A stretch of DNA of 64,000 bases from Chryseobacterium sp. FH1 (GCF_000735135.1 NZ_JPLZ01000001.1:1-64000); one strand, 5' to 3'; counted from the first letter of the stretch, positions 1-8,052 are shown. The notes: generated from the sequence alone by a model not told the origin. A program made the numbers and translations.

Positions 1-35
1 GCACTGATATCAATGCCGATTGCCGTTTTTTTCAT
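1..35 (-). CDS. Start of a probable ROK-type sugar kinase (partial, runs off the left edge)
   Basis: A minus-strand ATG at 33-35 opens a frame reading MKKTAIGIDIS up to the window edge, with no stop. A hydrophobic strand followed by G-I-D-I-S/G is how the phosphate-1 loop of ROK glucokinases and other actin-like ATPases begins. The divergent neighbour is a cytoplasmic alpha-amylase, so a glucose or maltose kinase would fit the context. Only eleven full codons are visible, so the family is inference. Another actin-fold ATPase such as an FGGY kinase could start the same way. Confidence 0.45.
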   Translation of the reverse strand, partial: MKKTAIGIDIS

Positions 36-468
36 AATTTTGAATTTACCAATTAAACAAAAGGAAAGAGAAACTTTCATTCAATTCAACTCCTTAATAA
101 TGGGCTTAGATCCCTAATTTCTATTTGAATCTCAATGAAAGAAAGAGCATTTAATTCTAAATCAAGCCATCGGTTTTTCCCGGAGCGGAGCAAAGTTTAA
201 TTAAATGCTTTTCTCTTTTCTAAATTTAATATTTTCCAATCATATTTTATTATTGCAAATCTAAAGGAGCGGAAATCCTTTTTTGTGGCTGGAATTAGCG
301 ATGGCAAAAAGATTGGGAGCGGAAGACGGATAAAGGCGCCCAAATAATTACCAGGCTTTCTCTCTTGATTCTTTTTACTTTTCTCTTGTTTCTTCCTCAA
401 TTTCCTTGGCTTGATATTTTCATAGAACGGAATATCTAATTAAATAATTTGAAAAAATCTACATTCTT
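36..468. other. Intergenic region between divergent genes, with an interspersed repeat
   Basis: No convincing gene is seen in these 433 bases. A 67-codon minus-strand frame at 197-400 is lysine-rich, has no family features and runs across a repeat, so I do not call it. The stretch around 266-352 carries copy 1 of the interspersed repeat with the core AGATTGGGAGCGGAAG followed by GGCGCCCAAAT. The promoters of the divergent sugar-kinase start and the amylase should lie here, but I found no clean TAnnTTTG box. Confidence 0.5.
266..352 (+). repeat. Interspersed repeat family A, copy 1
   Basis: The copy contains GGAAATCCTTTTTTG near the left end, AGATTGGGAGCGGAAG in the middle and GGCGCCCAAAT at the right end. 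The same order of blocks occurs at 19259-19371 on this strand, and inverted at 7702-7739 (core only) and 31165-31252. All copies sit between genes. Confidence 0.6.
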
Positions 469-1938
469 ATGAACGGAACGATGATACAGTTTTTCCATTG
501 GTACACCGATGGCGACTCATTCCTTTGGAAACATACAAAAGACCAAGCAACATATTTGTCGGACCTTGGGATTACTTCGGCCTGGCTTCCGCCTGCTTAT
601 AAAAGTACGAACGCAGGTTTTTCTGTTGGGTACGACCCTTACGATTTGTTCGACTTGGGGGAATTTGACCAGAAAGGTGGCGTTGCTACAAAATATGGAA
701 CGAAGGAGCAATATCTGGAAGCCGTGAAAGCGCTCAAAGAAAATAAAATTCAGGTGATTGCCGATGTGGTTTTGAATCACAAAGCAGGCGGTGACGAATT
801 GGAGAAATTCCGTGTGGTGAAAGTGGACGAAAATGACCGCGACAAGGTGATTTCTGATGTGATGGAAATTGAGTCTTACACCAAATTTACATTTCCTGGA
901 AGAGGTGACAAATATTCTAATTTCAAATGGGATTTCACTTGTTTCTCGGGTGTGGATTATGCGGAAGGTTTGGACCAGGCAATTTTTCAAATCTTCAATG
1001 ATTTTGGCGATGGCTGGGATGAGATTGTGGATACGGAAAAAGGAAATTACGATTATCTGATGTACAATGACATCGAGCATCGCAGTCCGTTTGTGCGCGA
1101 AGAACTGAACCATTGGGGGAAATGGTTTCACGATGAGACGGGATTTGATGGCGTGAGATTGGACGCTGTGAAGCATATTTCGCCCGGATTTTACAGAGAA
1201 TGGCTGACGCTCTTGCGCTCCAACACAGGGAAAGACATCTTTGCCGTTGGTGAGTATTGGGCGCCGGGATTGTTGCCACACTTGGAAGCCTATATTGATT
1301 CTACGGAAGGTTGTATGAGTCTATTTGACTCGTCGCTTCAGCATAATTTTCATACAGCTTCTAAAACGCCAGATTACGATTTGAGAAAGATTTTCAGCAA
1401 AACATTGGTAGGTTCTCATCCGGACAAATCTGTCACTGTGGTGGACAATCACGATACGCAACCGCTTCAGGCTTTGGAAGCGCCGGTGGAGACTTGGTTT
1501 AAGCCATTAGCTTACGCTTTGATTTTGTTGAGGAAAGATGGTTATCCTTGTGTTTTCTATCCAGACCTTTATGGCGCAAGCTACAAAGACAACGGGAGTG
1601 ATGGGAATGAATATGAAATCCATCTCGAGAAAGTGGATGCGATAGAAGAACTCATCAAAGCGAGAAGGGATTTTGCTTATGGCGAACAGAGAGACTACTT
1701 TGAAGATGCGAATTGCTTAGGCTGGATTCGTGAAGGTGATGATGAGCATTCTGGTTGTGCCGTCGTTCTAAGCAACAAAGATGCTTACCACAAACCAATG
1801 GAAATCGGGAAGCGATATGCTGGGCAAATCTTCTATGACTTCACCGGACATTTGGAAGATAAAATCACGATTGACGAAAATGGCTGGGCAGATTTTCCTT
1901 GTCCTGCGGGAAATGTGAGTATTTGGGTGGCAAATTAA
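469..1938 (+). CDS. Cytoplasmic alpha-amylase (GH13 subfamily 5 type)
   Basis: Hydrolyses internal alpha-1,4 bonds of starch or imported malto-oligosaccharides. The 489 residues form a complete GH13 (beta/alpha)8 barrel plus a C-terminal beta domain, the usual length for bacterial liquefying-type amylases. All four GH13 motifs are present: DVVLNH at about 99-104, GFDGVRLDAVKH with nucleophile D232, GEYW with acid/base E262, and VDNHD with D329. There is no signal peptide, so the enzyme should stay in the cytoplasm. A secreted GH13 enzyme 2.3 kb downstream and the divergent sugar-kinase start suggest outside cleavage, uptake, then inside cleavage and phosphorylation. The start is the first ATG of the frame and directly opens the family N-terminus. 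Confidence 0.93.
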   Translation: MNGTMIQFFHWYTDGDSFLWKHTKDQATYLSDLGITSAWLPPAYKSTNAGFSVGYDPYDLFDLGEFDQKGGVATKYGTKEQYLEAVKALKENKIQVIADVVLNHKAGGDELEKFRVVKVDENDRDKVISDVMEIESYTKFTFPGRGDKYSNFKWDFTCFSGVDYAEGLDQAIFQIFNDFGDGWDEIVDTEKGNYDYLMYNDIEHRSPFVREELNHWGKWFHDETGFDGVRLDAVKHISPGFYREWLTLLRSNTGKDIFAVGEYWAPGLLPHLEAYIDSTEGCMSLFDSSLQHNFHTASKTPDYDLRKIFSKTLVGSHPDKSVTVVDNHDTQPLQALEAPVETWFKPLAYALILLRKDGYPCVFYPDLYGASYKDNGSDGNEYEIHLEKVDAIEELIKARRDFAYGEQRDYFEDANCLGWIREGDDEHSGCAVVLSNKDAYHKPMEIGKRYAGQIFYDFTGHLEDKITIDENGWADFPCPAGNVSIWVAN

Positions 1939-1964
1939 TATTATATTTGATTTATAATTAATTT

Positions 1965-2369
1965 ATGCCAATGGAAAACTCAAACAAACCTCCAAAAGTA
2001 ACGGGCATAGGCGGAATTTTCTTTTTGTCTGATGATCCAAAGGAAACCAGAGATTGGTACGCAAAGAACCTTGGTCTTGATATGACCGAATGGGGCTCAA
2101 CTTTCGAGTCCAGAAATATAACTGACCCAGACGAAGTGAATCAATTGCAATGGAGTCCGTTCAAAAGCGGAAGCAGTTATTTTGAGCCTTCCAAAAAGGA
2201 ATTTATGGTCAATTACCGCGTTCAGAATATCGAGGAATTGGTGAAAAATCTAAGGGAAAATGGCGTCACTATCCTTGATGAGATTGAGGAATCTGATCAT
2301 GGGAAATTTGTTCATATCCTGGATTCTGATGGGAATAAGTTAGAGCTTTGGGAGCCGACTGATAATTAA
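1965..2369 (+). CDS. VOC (glyoxalase/bleomycin-resistance fold) family protein
   Basis: A 134-residue single-module vicinal-oxygen-chelate protein. VTGIGGIFFLSDDPKETRDWY near the N-terminus and HILDSDGNKLELWEP at the C-terminus are the two beta-alpha-beta-beta-beta half-repeats, with the terminal glutamate typical of the metal site. The first half has no obvious histidine ligand, so metal binding is uncertain. Such proteins can be lyases, dioxygenases or binding proteins, and the substrate cannot be named. It starts 26 bases after the amylase stop and may be co-transcribed. A second in-frame ATG at 1971 is a possible start. The gene ends at a bidirectional terminator. Confidence 0.8.
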   Translation: MPMENSNKPPKVTGIGGIFFLSDDPKETRDWYAKNLGLDMTEWGSTFESRNITDPDEVNQLQWSPFKSGSSYFEPSKKEFMVNYRVQNIEELVKNLRENGVTILDEIEESDHGKFVHILDSDGNKLELWEPTDN

Positions 2370-2394
2370 AATAATTGTAGCTAACACAATAAAA

Positions 2395-2425
2395 AAACCT
2401 CTCGAAAATCATTTCTGAGAGGTTT
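2395..2425. terminator. Bidirectional Rho-independent terminator
   Basis: A perfect 9-bp stem (AAACCTCTC / GAGAGGTTT) with a 13-base loop. It lies between the convergent VOC and deoC genes, with an A-run on the left and a T-rich tail on the right, so it can stop transcription from both sides. Confidence 0.8.
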
Positions 2426-2448
2426 GCATTTTTATATTAAGGATTCAA

Positions 2449-3192
2449 TTAATATCCACTTTCGCTTGAGCCTTCGCCAAGAAGTGCTTTTGCTGCAGAC
2501 GTTCCGATTCTTTGGATTCCTAAATTTATCATTTTTTCTGCATCTTCAGGCGTTTTTACGCCACCAGCCGCTTTCACGGGAAGTTTACCTGCATTGTCCA
2601 ACATGATTGCCACACCTTCAAAAGTAGCGCCGTTTGGTTTTCCGCCTTCTGTCACATAAAAACCTGTTGAAGATTTCACGAAGATCTTTGAAAAATCTTT
2701 TTCCTCAAAGTTTTCTTGTGCCCATTTCCAAATGCTGGCTGTCAGATCCGCAATTTGAGAATCTGTAAGTGCAGCGATCTCGATGATCCATTTTACAGTC
2801 TTGTCGAAATGCAGACCCAATTTGGTTCCTTCCACAAATTCTTTTTCGACCAAATCTAAATCTCCAGCTTTGAAAGCTTCATAATTAATGACGTAATCCA
2901 ACTCGTCCACGCCATCCAAAACCGCTTGGTTTGCTTCAGCTAATTTTTCATCCAAAGAATAAGTGCCTTCGTGAAAGCCGATAACCGTTCCTACCAAAAC
3001 TTCGGAATTCTGAGCTGTGAGGTAATCTTTAATTAACTTGACATAATTCGGACGGATCATTACTTCTTTAAAATTGTAAACGATTGCTTCATCTGTCAAT
3101 TCTCTTACTTTTTCAAAGGTTTGTTCTTCTGACAATCCAGACTGAGCGGGCGTTTTGAGATATGTTGAATCTAAAAATTGATTGATTTCCAT
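2449..3192 (-). CDS. deoC: Deoxyribose-phosphate aldolase
   Basis: Reversibly splits 2-deoxyribose 5-phosphate into glyceraldehyde 3-phosphate and acetaldehyde in deoxynucleoside breakdown. The class I aldolase signature is clear: the Schiff-base lysine in FVKSSTGF (about K173) and the second active-site lysine in VKAAGGVKT (about K207), followed by the phosphate-binding IGTSAA stretch. The 247-residue length is normal. I choose the ATG at 3192 (MEINQFLDST) because the eight codons upstream of it have no family counterpart. The upstream promoter contains a perfect palindrome, which suggests repressor control. Confidence 0.92.
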   Translation of the reverse strand: MEINQFLDSTYLKTPAQSGLSEEQTFEKVRELTDEAIVYNFKEVMIRPNYVKLIKDYLTAQNSEVLVGTVIGFHEGTYSLDEKLAEANQAVLDGVDELDYVINYEAFKAGDLDLVEKEFVEGTKLGLHFDKTVKWIIEIAALTDSQIADLTASIWKWAQENFEEKDFSKIFVKSSTGFYVTEGGKPNGATFEGVAIMLDNAGKLPVKAAGGVKTPEDAEKMINLGIQRIGTSAAKALLGEGSSESGY

Positions 3193-3226
3193 AGAAATAT
3201 ATTTATTGATTTTCACTAATAATGAA

Positions 3227-3256
3227 TAAAGTTAAAGCCTATTGATCAATAGCAAA
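3227..3256 (-). promoter_or_regulatory. Probable deoC promoter with a palindromic operator
   Basis: Reading the minus strand, TTTG (3253-3256) is followed after 18 bases by TAACTTTA (3227-3234), close to the Bacteroidota -33 TTG / -7 TAnnTTTG pattern. The spacer holds the 14-bp perfect palindrome CTATTGATCAATAG (3239-3252), a good candidate repressor or activator site. No experimental support is available. Confidence 0.5.
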
Positions 3257-3273
3257 TTTGTAATTACAAAAAT

Positions 3274-3306
3274 AAAAAAAGGACACAAATAATTGCATCC
3301 TTTTTA
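3274..3306 (-). terminator. Rho-independent terminator of the Lrp/AsnC gene
   Basis: On the minus strand AAAAAGGATGCA pairs with TGTGTCCTTTTT, a 12-bp stem with two G-T wobbles and a six-base loop, followed by a T-run. It separates the Lrp/AsnC gene from deoC, so the two are probably separate transcription units. Confidence 0.7.
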
Positions 3307-3324
3307 TGATTATATTGGTTCTTA

Positions 3325-3795
3325 TCAAACTTTTAGCTGTCTGCTGATGCTTTGCTCGAGAGAAAGAATTGTTTCTGTTCTGGTAACGCCTTTCAGTTTT
3401 TGGATTTTGTTCAGAATCTCCATCAAGTGATCATTGTCTTTGCAAAGTACTTTTAGAAAAATGGTGTAGTTTCCGGTTGTGTAATGCGCTTCCACCACTT
3501 CATTCACCATATTCAAATTTTTGATCGCGTCTTGGTAATGGCTTGGTTGATCCAAGAAAATTCCTATATAAGAAACTACTTTGTATCCAATTTTTCTAGG
3601 ATTAAGAAAAGAAATTGAATTTTCTATAACGCCTGCCTGTTCCAGTTTTTTGATTCTCTGGTGAACCGCCGTTGTAGAAATCCCTACATGTTTGGAAATG
3701 TGTGCAAGGGAAGTTTTTGCGTTATCCATCAACATATAGACTATTTCTTTGTCAACTCCGTCTAAATGGTATCCGGATTCAGATGCACTTTTCAT
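3325..3795 (-). CDS. Lrp/AsnC family transcriptional regulator
   Basis: A 156-residue feast/famine regulator of normal length. Residues about 13-60 form the AsnC-type winged helix-turn-helix (DKEIVYMLMDNAKTSLAHIS, then the recognition helix STTAVHQRIKKLE). Residues about 70-150 form the RAM ligand-binding/oligomerisation domain, with VEAHYTTGNYTIFLKVLCKD and a TETILSLEQS ending. Family members usually bind an amino acid and act on their own promoter and amino-acid genes. Target and ligand here are unknown. The gene is followed by its own terminator, and an AT-rich 421-bp region lies upstream. Confidence 0.9.
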   Translation of the reverse strand: MKSASESGYHLDGVDKEIVYMLMDNAKTSLAHISKHVGISTTAVHQRIKKLEQAGVIENSISFLNPRKIGYKVVSYIGIFLDQPSHYQDAIKNLNMVNEVVEAHYTTGNYTIFLKVLCKDNDHLMEILNKIQKLKGVTRTETILSLEQSISRQLKV

Positions 3796-4216
3796 AATTT
3801 ATAATAGATTTTAATGTTTTAAATATAACAAAAATAAAACAACAAAATAATTCTCATTAAATTTTAATTTTTACATTAATTTAAAAAAAATTAAAATTTA
3901 ATTAAAATAATTGTTTATTGTTTTTCATTTGGTTGTAAAATTATAGAAAATAATATGAATTATAAAAATATATCATACTTAATTTTTCAAAATCATATAA
4001 AATAGATTAAAAATAAACTTAGTTTCAAGTTGAGTTCAATGTTAAATTTGGGTTAATTCAAAATCAATAGATTATTAATAAAAAGATTAATTTTAAATTT
4101 AAAACAAACATAAAACATTATTAAACAACGAGTTAAAAACAAAAATCACCATTGATTAAAAAAAGTATTTTGAATCATGGAAAAATGATATATTTAAAAA
4201 CTTATATATAGACCCA
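3796..4216. other. AT-rich divergent promoter region
   Basis: This region lies between the divergent Lrp/AsnC gene and the secreted GH13 gene. It is almost entirely A/T with long A and T runs and shows no gene. A -33/-7 pair for the GH13 gene is listed separately. The Lrp side carries TATTTTTG- and TATATTTA-like boxes on the minus strand, but I cannot choose between them. Such a region could hold Lrp sites or be intrinsically curved. Confidence 0.45.
4170..4196 (+). promoter_or_regulatory. Candidate promoter of the secreted GH13 gene
   Basis: TTG at 4170-4172 and TATATTTA at 4189-4196 are separated by 16 bases, resembling the Bacteroidota -33/-7 pattern, though the spacer is a little short. 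The start codon follows 21 bases after the -7 box, implying a short leader. Confidence 0.4.
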
Positions 4217-7033
4217 ATGAAAAATTTTTACAACCTGATCGCATTCTTTTTTGCGATCCTAAGCTATGCGCAGACGCAGACGGTCACGTACTCGATCAGC
4301 CCACCTGCCTTCAACGAGGATGAATCTATTACCATCACTTTCAACGGTAGTAGCATCAATGAATCTACCTGGGGCGTTGCCAACAACGCTTTGTATCTGT
4401 GGAGCTGGTCATTTGACATCAACGATTCAAATAGCCAAGACTGTCCTACAAACGGATCATGGAATGCTTCCAGCGAAACCAACAAATTAACTTACAATGC
4501 TGGAAATGACACTTACAGCATCACATTTGTCCCAAGAACTTTCTACAACAGAAATGGAATTGGAAAAATCGGATTCCTCCTTAAAACTAAGACTGGAAAC
4601 GGACAATCCCAAGACATCTTCTCCGAAGTTGGAAGATTCCAATTTGTGAATGCTAATCCGAAAAATGGATCCGTTAATTTCGCACCTTCCGGAAGCAATT
4701 ATCCAATCATCTACAGTACATCTCTACCTGCAAATTATGAGATCAAAGCTAATGGAACAGTAATCCACACAGCAACAAATGTGTCATCCACAATTAAAAC
4801 TTTTAGTTTGACTGCCGATACACAAGTCGAATTAACTGCAACCAGTGTTGCGGATGGAACAGTTTTAACCTCGAAATTTTCTGTTTCTCCAACACCGGCT
4901 GTACAGACAGCAACGATGCCTTCTTACATGAGGCAGGGAATTAATTACGATCCAAATGATCCTACAAAAGTTGGTTTGGCATTGTATGCGCCTTTTAAAA
5001 GCTATGTTCACGTGATTGGAAGTTTCAACAATTGGCAGATTTCTTCTAACTATGTGATGAAGAGAGATACAAACAACACCAATTTATATTGGTTAGAAAT
5101 CACAGGATTGACACCTCAACAGGTTTATACTTTCCAATACAGAACCAGTGATGGTGTGAAAGTGGCGGATCCATATTCTACTTTGGTACTTTCTCCGGAT
5201 GACGATCCTTGGATTTCTTCTACTACTTATCCTGGATTGCCCACTTACCCAGCAGGACAACAATTTGATGTTTCTGTAATCCAAACAGCAAAACCTGCTT
5301 ACAACTGGACTGTTACAAGTTTCCAGAAACCAGCAAAACAAAACCTTATTATCTACGAAGCATTAGTAAGAGACTTCACGGCAGAACAAAACTGGCAGTC
5401 TATGATTGATAAAATCCCTTATATCAAAGGATTGAACGTCAACGCTATCGAGCTAATGCCAATTATGGAATTTGATGGAAACAACTCTTGGGGTTATAAT
5501 CCTGGATTCCACTTAGCTTTGGACAAAGCTTACGGAACACCGGAAAAATTCAAAGAATTTGTAGACAAGTGTCACCAAAACGGAATTGCCGTAATTTTGG
5601 ATATTGCACTAAACCACGCGACTGGAAGATCACCACTTCAAAGACTTTGGATGAATGATCCATCAGGAACTGGATATGGTTCTACAGCATCCAATAATCC
5701 TTATTTCAACCAATTGCCTACACACAGTTACAATGTGTTTAATGACTTCAACCATTCAAAACCAGACACAAGATATTTTGTGAACAGAGTTTTGGAACAA
5801 TGGATCAAAGAATATAAGGTGGACGGATTCCGTTGGGATCTTACAAAAGGATTTACCCAGAATTGTACTGCTTCTGACGAAGGTTGTACAGGTTCTTACC
5901 AACAAGACAGAGTGGACGTTCTGAAATTATATTCAGATTACCAATGGTCTCACGACCCAACTTCTTACATTATTTTCGAACATTTGGGAGGAAATCAAGA
6001 AGAGAAAGAATGGGCAAATTACAGACTGAACGAAGGAAAAGGCGTAATGATGTGGGACAACATCACTGGACCATACGGACAAAACACGATGGGTTATGAT
6101 GCCAACAGTAACTTCAACAGAGCTGATTTCGAAAACCACGAATTCAACGAAAGAAGAAATGTAACTTACGGCGAAAGCCACGACGAAGAGCGTTTGATGT
6201 ACAAAAACCTAACGTTCGGAAACGGAAATGTGAAAAACCTTTCTACAGCATTGGAAAGACAAAAAGCATTTGGCGCAGTGTTTCTAACGGTTCCAGGTCC
6301 AAAGATGATTTGGCAGTTTGGAGAACTTGGGTACGAATTCAGTATCAACAGATGTGAGAATGGAACCATCAGCAACGATTGTAGACTTTCTCCAAAACCT
6401 GTAGCATTCTCATTAGGTTACGATACCAATGCAGAAAGAAAATCCATCTACGACACCTGGGCAAAAATCTTGGAAATCAGATTATCAAGCCAAGTTTTTG
6501 ACACAACTACCTTCACTGTAGAATCTGGAAACTTGTTGCCAAGAATCTTCATTTGGAATGACGCTTTACCTACAAGCTCTTTGAAAAATGTTGTCGTAGT
6601 TGCCAACTTCACGACTACTGCACAGACAGTGACACCTAGCTTCCCATATTCCGGAACTTGGTACAACTTGATGAACAATACTTCTATGTCTGCAAGCGCT
6701 TCTACGACGGTAGTTCTACAGCCGGGAGAGTTTAGAATCTATGGTAACCAAACAGCTTTGGCAACAGACGAAACTAAAATTGACATCAACAAAACTTCAC
6801 TTCAAATTACTCAAAATCCATCAACAGATGGATTGTTGAAAATCAGATACAACAAAGCGAAAAACGGACAAATCAACGTTTTCGATATCAACGGAAAATT
6901 GGTTAAAACATTCGGCGTAAAATCTGCCAAAGGAGACGAAACACTCTCTGTCAATGGATTGACTTCTGGCATTTATCTGGTCCAGTTGAAATCAGATGAC
7001 GGCTTGGCAGTTTCCAAGCTGATCATCAAATAA
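4217..7033 (+). CDS. Secreted GH13 alpha-amylase/pullulanase-like enzyme with T9SS sorting domain
   Basis: An extracellular starch-degrading enzyme of 938 residues. In order: a signal peptide (hydrophobic 5-17, cleavage near SYA-QTQ); a beta-rich N-terminal region (about 20-230) with no family I can name; a CBM48-like module (about 248-350, with VIGSFNNWQ); a GH13 barrel; a beta domain; and a C-terminal type A T9SS sorting domain (about 853-938, NPSTDGLLKIRY to GIYLVQLKSDDG and a basic end). GH13 motifs are VILDIALNH (459-467), VDGFRWDLTKGF with nucleophile D541, IIFEHL with acid E588, and ESHDEE with D656. The SHDEE form and CBM48 place it nearer to branching enzymes/pullulanases than to plain amylases, so bond preference (1,4 or 1,6) is uncertain. 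It ends at a strong terminator. Confidence 0.9.
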   Translation: MKNFYNLIAFFFAILSYAQTQTVTYSISPPAFNEDESITITFNGSSINESTWGVANNALYLWSWSFDINDSNSQDCPTNGSWNASSETNKLTYNAGNDTYSITFVPRTFYNRNGIGKIGFLLKTKTGNGQSQDIFSEVGRFQFVNANPKNGSVNFAPSGSNYPIIYSTSLPANYEIKANGTVIHTATNVSSTIKTFSLTADTQVELTATSVADGTVLTSKFSVSPTPAVQTATMPSYMRQGINYDPNDPTKVGLALYAPFKSYVHVIGSFNNWQISSNYVMKRDTNNTNLYWLEITGLTPQQVYTFQYRTSDGVKVADPYSTLVLSPDDDPWISSTTYPGLPTYPAGQQFDVSVIQTAKPAYNWTVTSFQKPAKQNLIIYEALVRDFTAEQNWQSMIDKIPYIKGLNVNAIELMPIMEFDGNNSWGYNPGFHLALDKAYGTPEKFKEFVDKCHQNGIAVILDIALNHATGRSPLQRLWMNDPSGTGYGSTASNNPYFNQLPTHSYNVFNDFNHSKPDTRYFVNRVLEQWIKEYKVDGFRWDLTKGFTQNCTASDEGCTGSYQQDRVDVLKLYSDYQWSHDPTSYIIFEHLGGNQEEKEWANYRLNEGKGVMMWDNITGPYGQNTMGYDANSNFNRADFENHEFNERRNVTYGESHDEERLMYKNLTFGNGNVKNLSTALERQKAFGAVFLTVPGPKMIWQFGELGYEFSINRCENGTISNDCRLSPKPVAFSLGYDTNAERKSIYDTWAKILEIRLSSQVFDTTTFTVESGNLLPRIFIWNDALPTSSLKNVVVVANFTTTAQTVTPSFPYSGTWYNLMNNTSMSASASTTVVLQPGEFRIYGNQTALATDETKIDINKTSLQITQNPSTDGLLKIRYNKAKNGQINVFDINGKLVKTFGVKSAKGDETLSVNGLTSGIYLVQLKSDDGLAVSKLIIK

Positions 7034-7061
7034 GACAAAATAAATTTTTCAAATCAAAATG

Positions 7062-7094
7062 AAATCGCCTCGAACATTCGAGGCGATTTTTGTT
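7062..7094. terminator. Strong bidirectional terminator
   Basis: A perfect 13-bp stem (AAATCGCCTCGAA / TTCGAGGCGATTT) with a two-base loop, followed by a T-run. It closes the GH13 gene and overlaps the extreme end of the region after the convergent SRPBCC gene. Confidence 0.88.
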
Positions 7095-7096
7095 TT

Positions 7097-7627
7097 TTAT
7101 TTTTCTGCAAGTTCCTTCAGTTTTCCAAGACCTTCCGAGAATGACTTGTTCATTTGCCAGGTCATCATCGGTTTCATCGGTTTGAAAAGCGTTTCGATTT
7201 CATAATCAATATTCCAGGTCACTTTTGTTCCGGAACCTTCCGAAGCCAAAAGCAAATCAGAAGTTGCTGTATCATCCATTGGTTTGATGAAGTGCATACT
7301 TGTCGCCACTTTTTCATTAGGGACAATCGCAGTAATTTCCTGTTCGCCTTCGCCCACATCATCATTTCCTTTCCAAGTGTAGCCGTCACCCACTTCGCCA
7401 GTTGTGCCTTTGTAAGTCACAACCAGATTTGGGTCGTACTTCATCCAAGGATTCCAAGTGTTAAAAGCTTTCATAGAATTCACATTCTGCCAAACTTTTT
7501 CTTTCGGAGCATTGATAACGAGAGATTGTTCGTTATGACATTTGCTGTCGAAAAACAACATTGCAATCACGCAATAAGCAATGAAAATCGCTAAGATTAT
7601 GCCAATAATTTTCAAAAATTTCTTCAT
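7097..7627 (-). CDS. SRPBCC family protein with N-terminal membrane anchor
   Basis: A 176-residue protein. Residues 1-27 are a lysine-led hydrophobic segment that acts as a membrane anchor or signal. The rest matches the START/Bet v1-like polyketide-cyclase fold: SLVINAPKEKVWQNVNSMKA, then AFNTWNPWMKYDP, and an amphipathic C-terminal helix (SFSEGLGKLKELAEK). The fold makes a hydrophobic cavity for ligands and no catalytic residues can be named. The gene stands alone, convergent to the secreted GH13 enzyme. A close relative in many Flavobacteriia is annotated only as SRPBCC family. Confidence 0.82.
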   Translation of the reverse strand: MKKFLKIIGIILAIFIAYCVIAMLFFDSKCHNEQSLVINAPKEKVWQNVNSMKAFNTWNPWMKYDPNLVVTYKGTTGEVGDGYTWKGNDDVGEGEQEITAIVPNEKVATSMHFIKPMDDTATSDLLLASEGSGTKVTWNIDYEIETLFKPMKPMMTWQMNKSFSEGLGKLKELAEK

Positions 7628-7651
7628 AATTTACATAGTTTGAGTTACTAA

Positions 7652-7680
7652 CAAATCTAAAAAGAAATTAAATACAAAAA
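7652..7680 (-). promoter_or_regulatory. Candidate promoter of the SRPBCC gene
   Basis: The minus strand reads TTTTTG, then 15 bases, then TAGATTTG (7652-7659), a perfect TAnnTTTG -7 box with a slightly short spacer, about 25 bases before the start codon. Confidence 0.4.
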
Positions 7681-7734
7681 CTTTTCTTAGGGCAATATTT
7701 ATTTGGGCGCCAATTTCCGCCTTCCACTCCCGCT

Positions 7735-7798
7735 TTTTTGTCATTGCGAACCACGTTTGGCAATCAGTAGAACTTTTACAAAATCGCAATGACAAAAA
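7735..7798. repeat. Inverted repeat of the TTGTCATTGCGA type
   Basis: TTTTTGTCATTGCGA at 7735-7749 and its exact reverse complement at 7784-7798 enclose a 34-base loop. This sequence style is a widespread short interspersed palindrome in bacteria. It abuts repeat family A copy 2. Confidence 0.6.
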
Positions 7799-7879
7799 GA
7801 GCTCCGTTCAAACCTAACGAAGTGGTTCGCCGATTCAAATAAAATATATTCAAAATAGAGAGGCAAGTCGGGGCGCAAT

Positions 7880-7913
7880 TTTGTCATACTTTCAACTTTA
7901 GGTACTAAATTTG
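7880..7913 (+). promoter_or_regulatory. Probable promoter of the M3 peptidase gene
   Basis: TTTTG ending at 7883 and a perfect TAAATTTG at 7906-7913 are 22 bases apart, a full Bacteroidota-type match. Transcription would begin near 7920 and the 5' leader would contain the complete inverted repeat pair at 7937-8010 before the ATG at 8053. Confidence 0.5.
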
Positions 7914-7936
7914 TGATTTCAACCAAATAACAAAAA

Positions 7937-8010
7937 GGCTTCGACTCCGCTCAGCCTGACAGTTCGCATATAACAATTTATTAGCGATGTCACTCTCAGC
8001 GGAGTCGAAG
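7937..8010. repeat. Inverted pair of CTTCGACTCCGCTCAG repeats (family B)
   Basis: One element (7937-7962) and an inverted partner (7989-8010, CAGCGGAGTCGAAG) can fold into a long hairpin. Related elements lie at 9277-9301, 10984-11008, 15738-15801, 19003-19026, 22998-23067, about 23739-23762 and 63302-63326. The right element contains an ATG that falsely extends the peptidase frame upstream. Confidence 0.75.
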
Positions 8011-8052
8011 AGTCTCACATTAAATTTAAATAGTAAAAATTCAAATCAAAAT

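Larger units (their letters stand above)
7628..8052. other. Repeat-rich divergent intergenic region
   Basis: No gene is seen here. From left to right the region holds a TAGATTTG box for the SRPBCC gene (7652-7659, minus), repeat family A copy 2 (7702-7739, inverted), a 15-bp inverted repeat built on TTGTCATTGCGA (7735-7749 with 7784-7798), a good plus-strand promoter (7880-7913) and an inverted pair of CTTCGACTCCGCTCAG elements (7937-8010). A 61-codon minus-strand frame across 7741-7926 is made of these repeats and is not a gene. Confidence 0.6.

Noticed and set aside
197-400. 67-codon minus-strand open frame near the left edge
   Set aside because: It crosses a family A repeat, is lysine-rich low-complexity sequence and has no family features.
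517-1281. 254-codon open frame opposite the alpha-amylase gene
   Set aside because: It is an antisense shadow of a clearly real GH13 gene, with His/Phe/Ile-rich nonsense composition.
7741-7926. 61-codon minus-strand frame in the M3 peptidase upstream region
   Set aside because: Made of interspersed repeats and overlapping a good plus-strand promoter.
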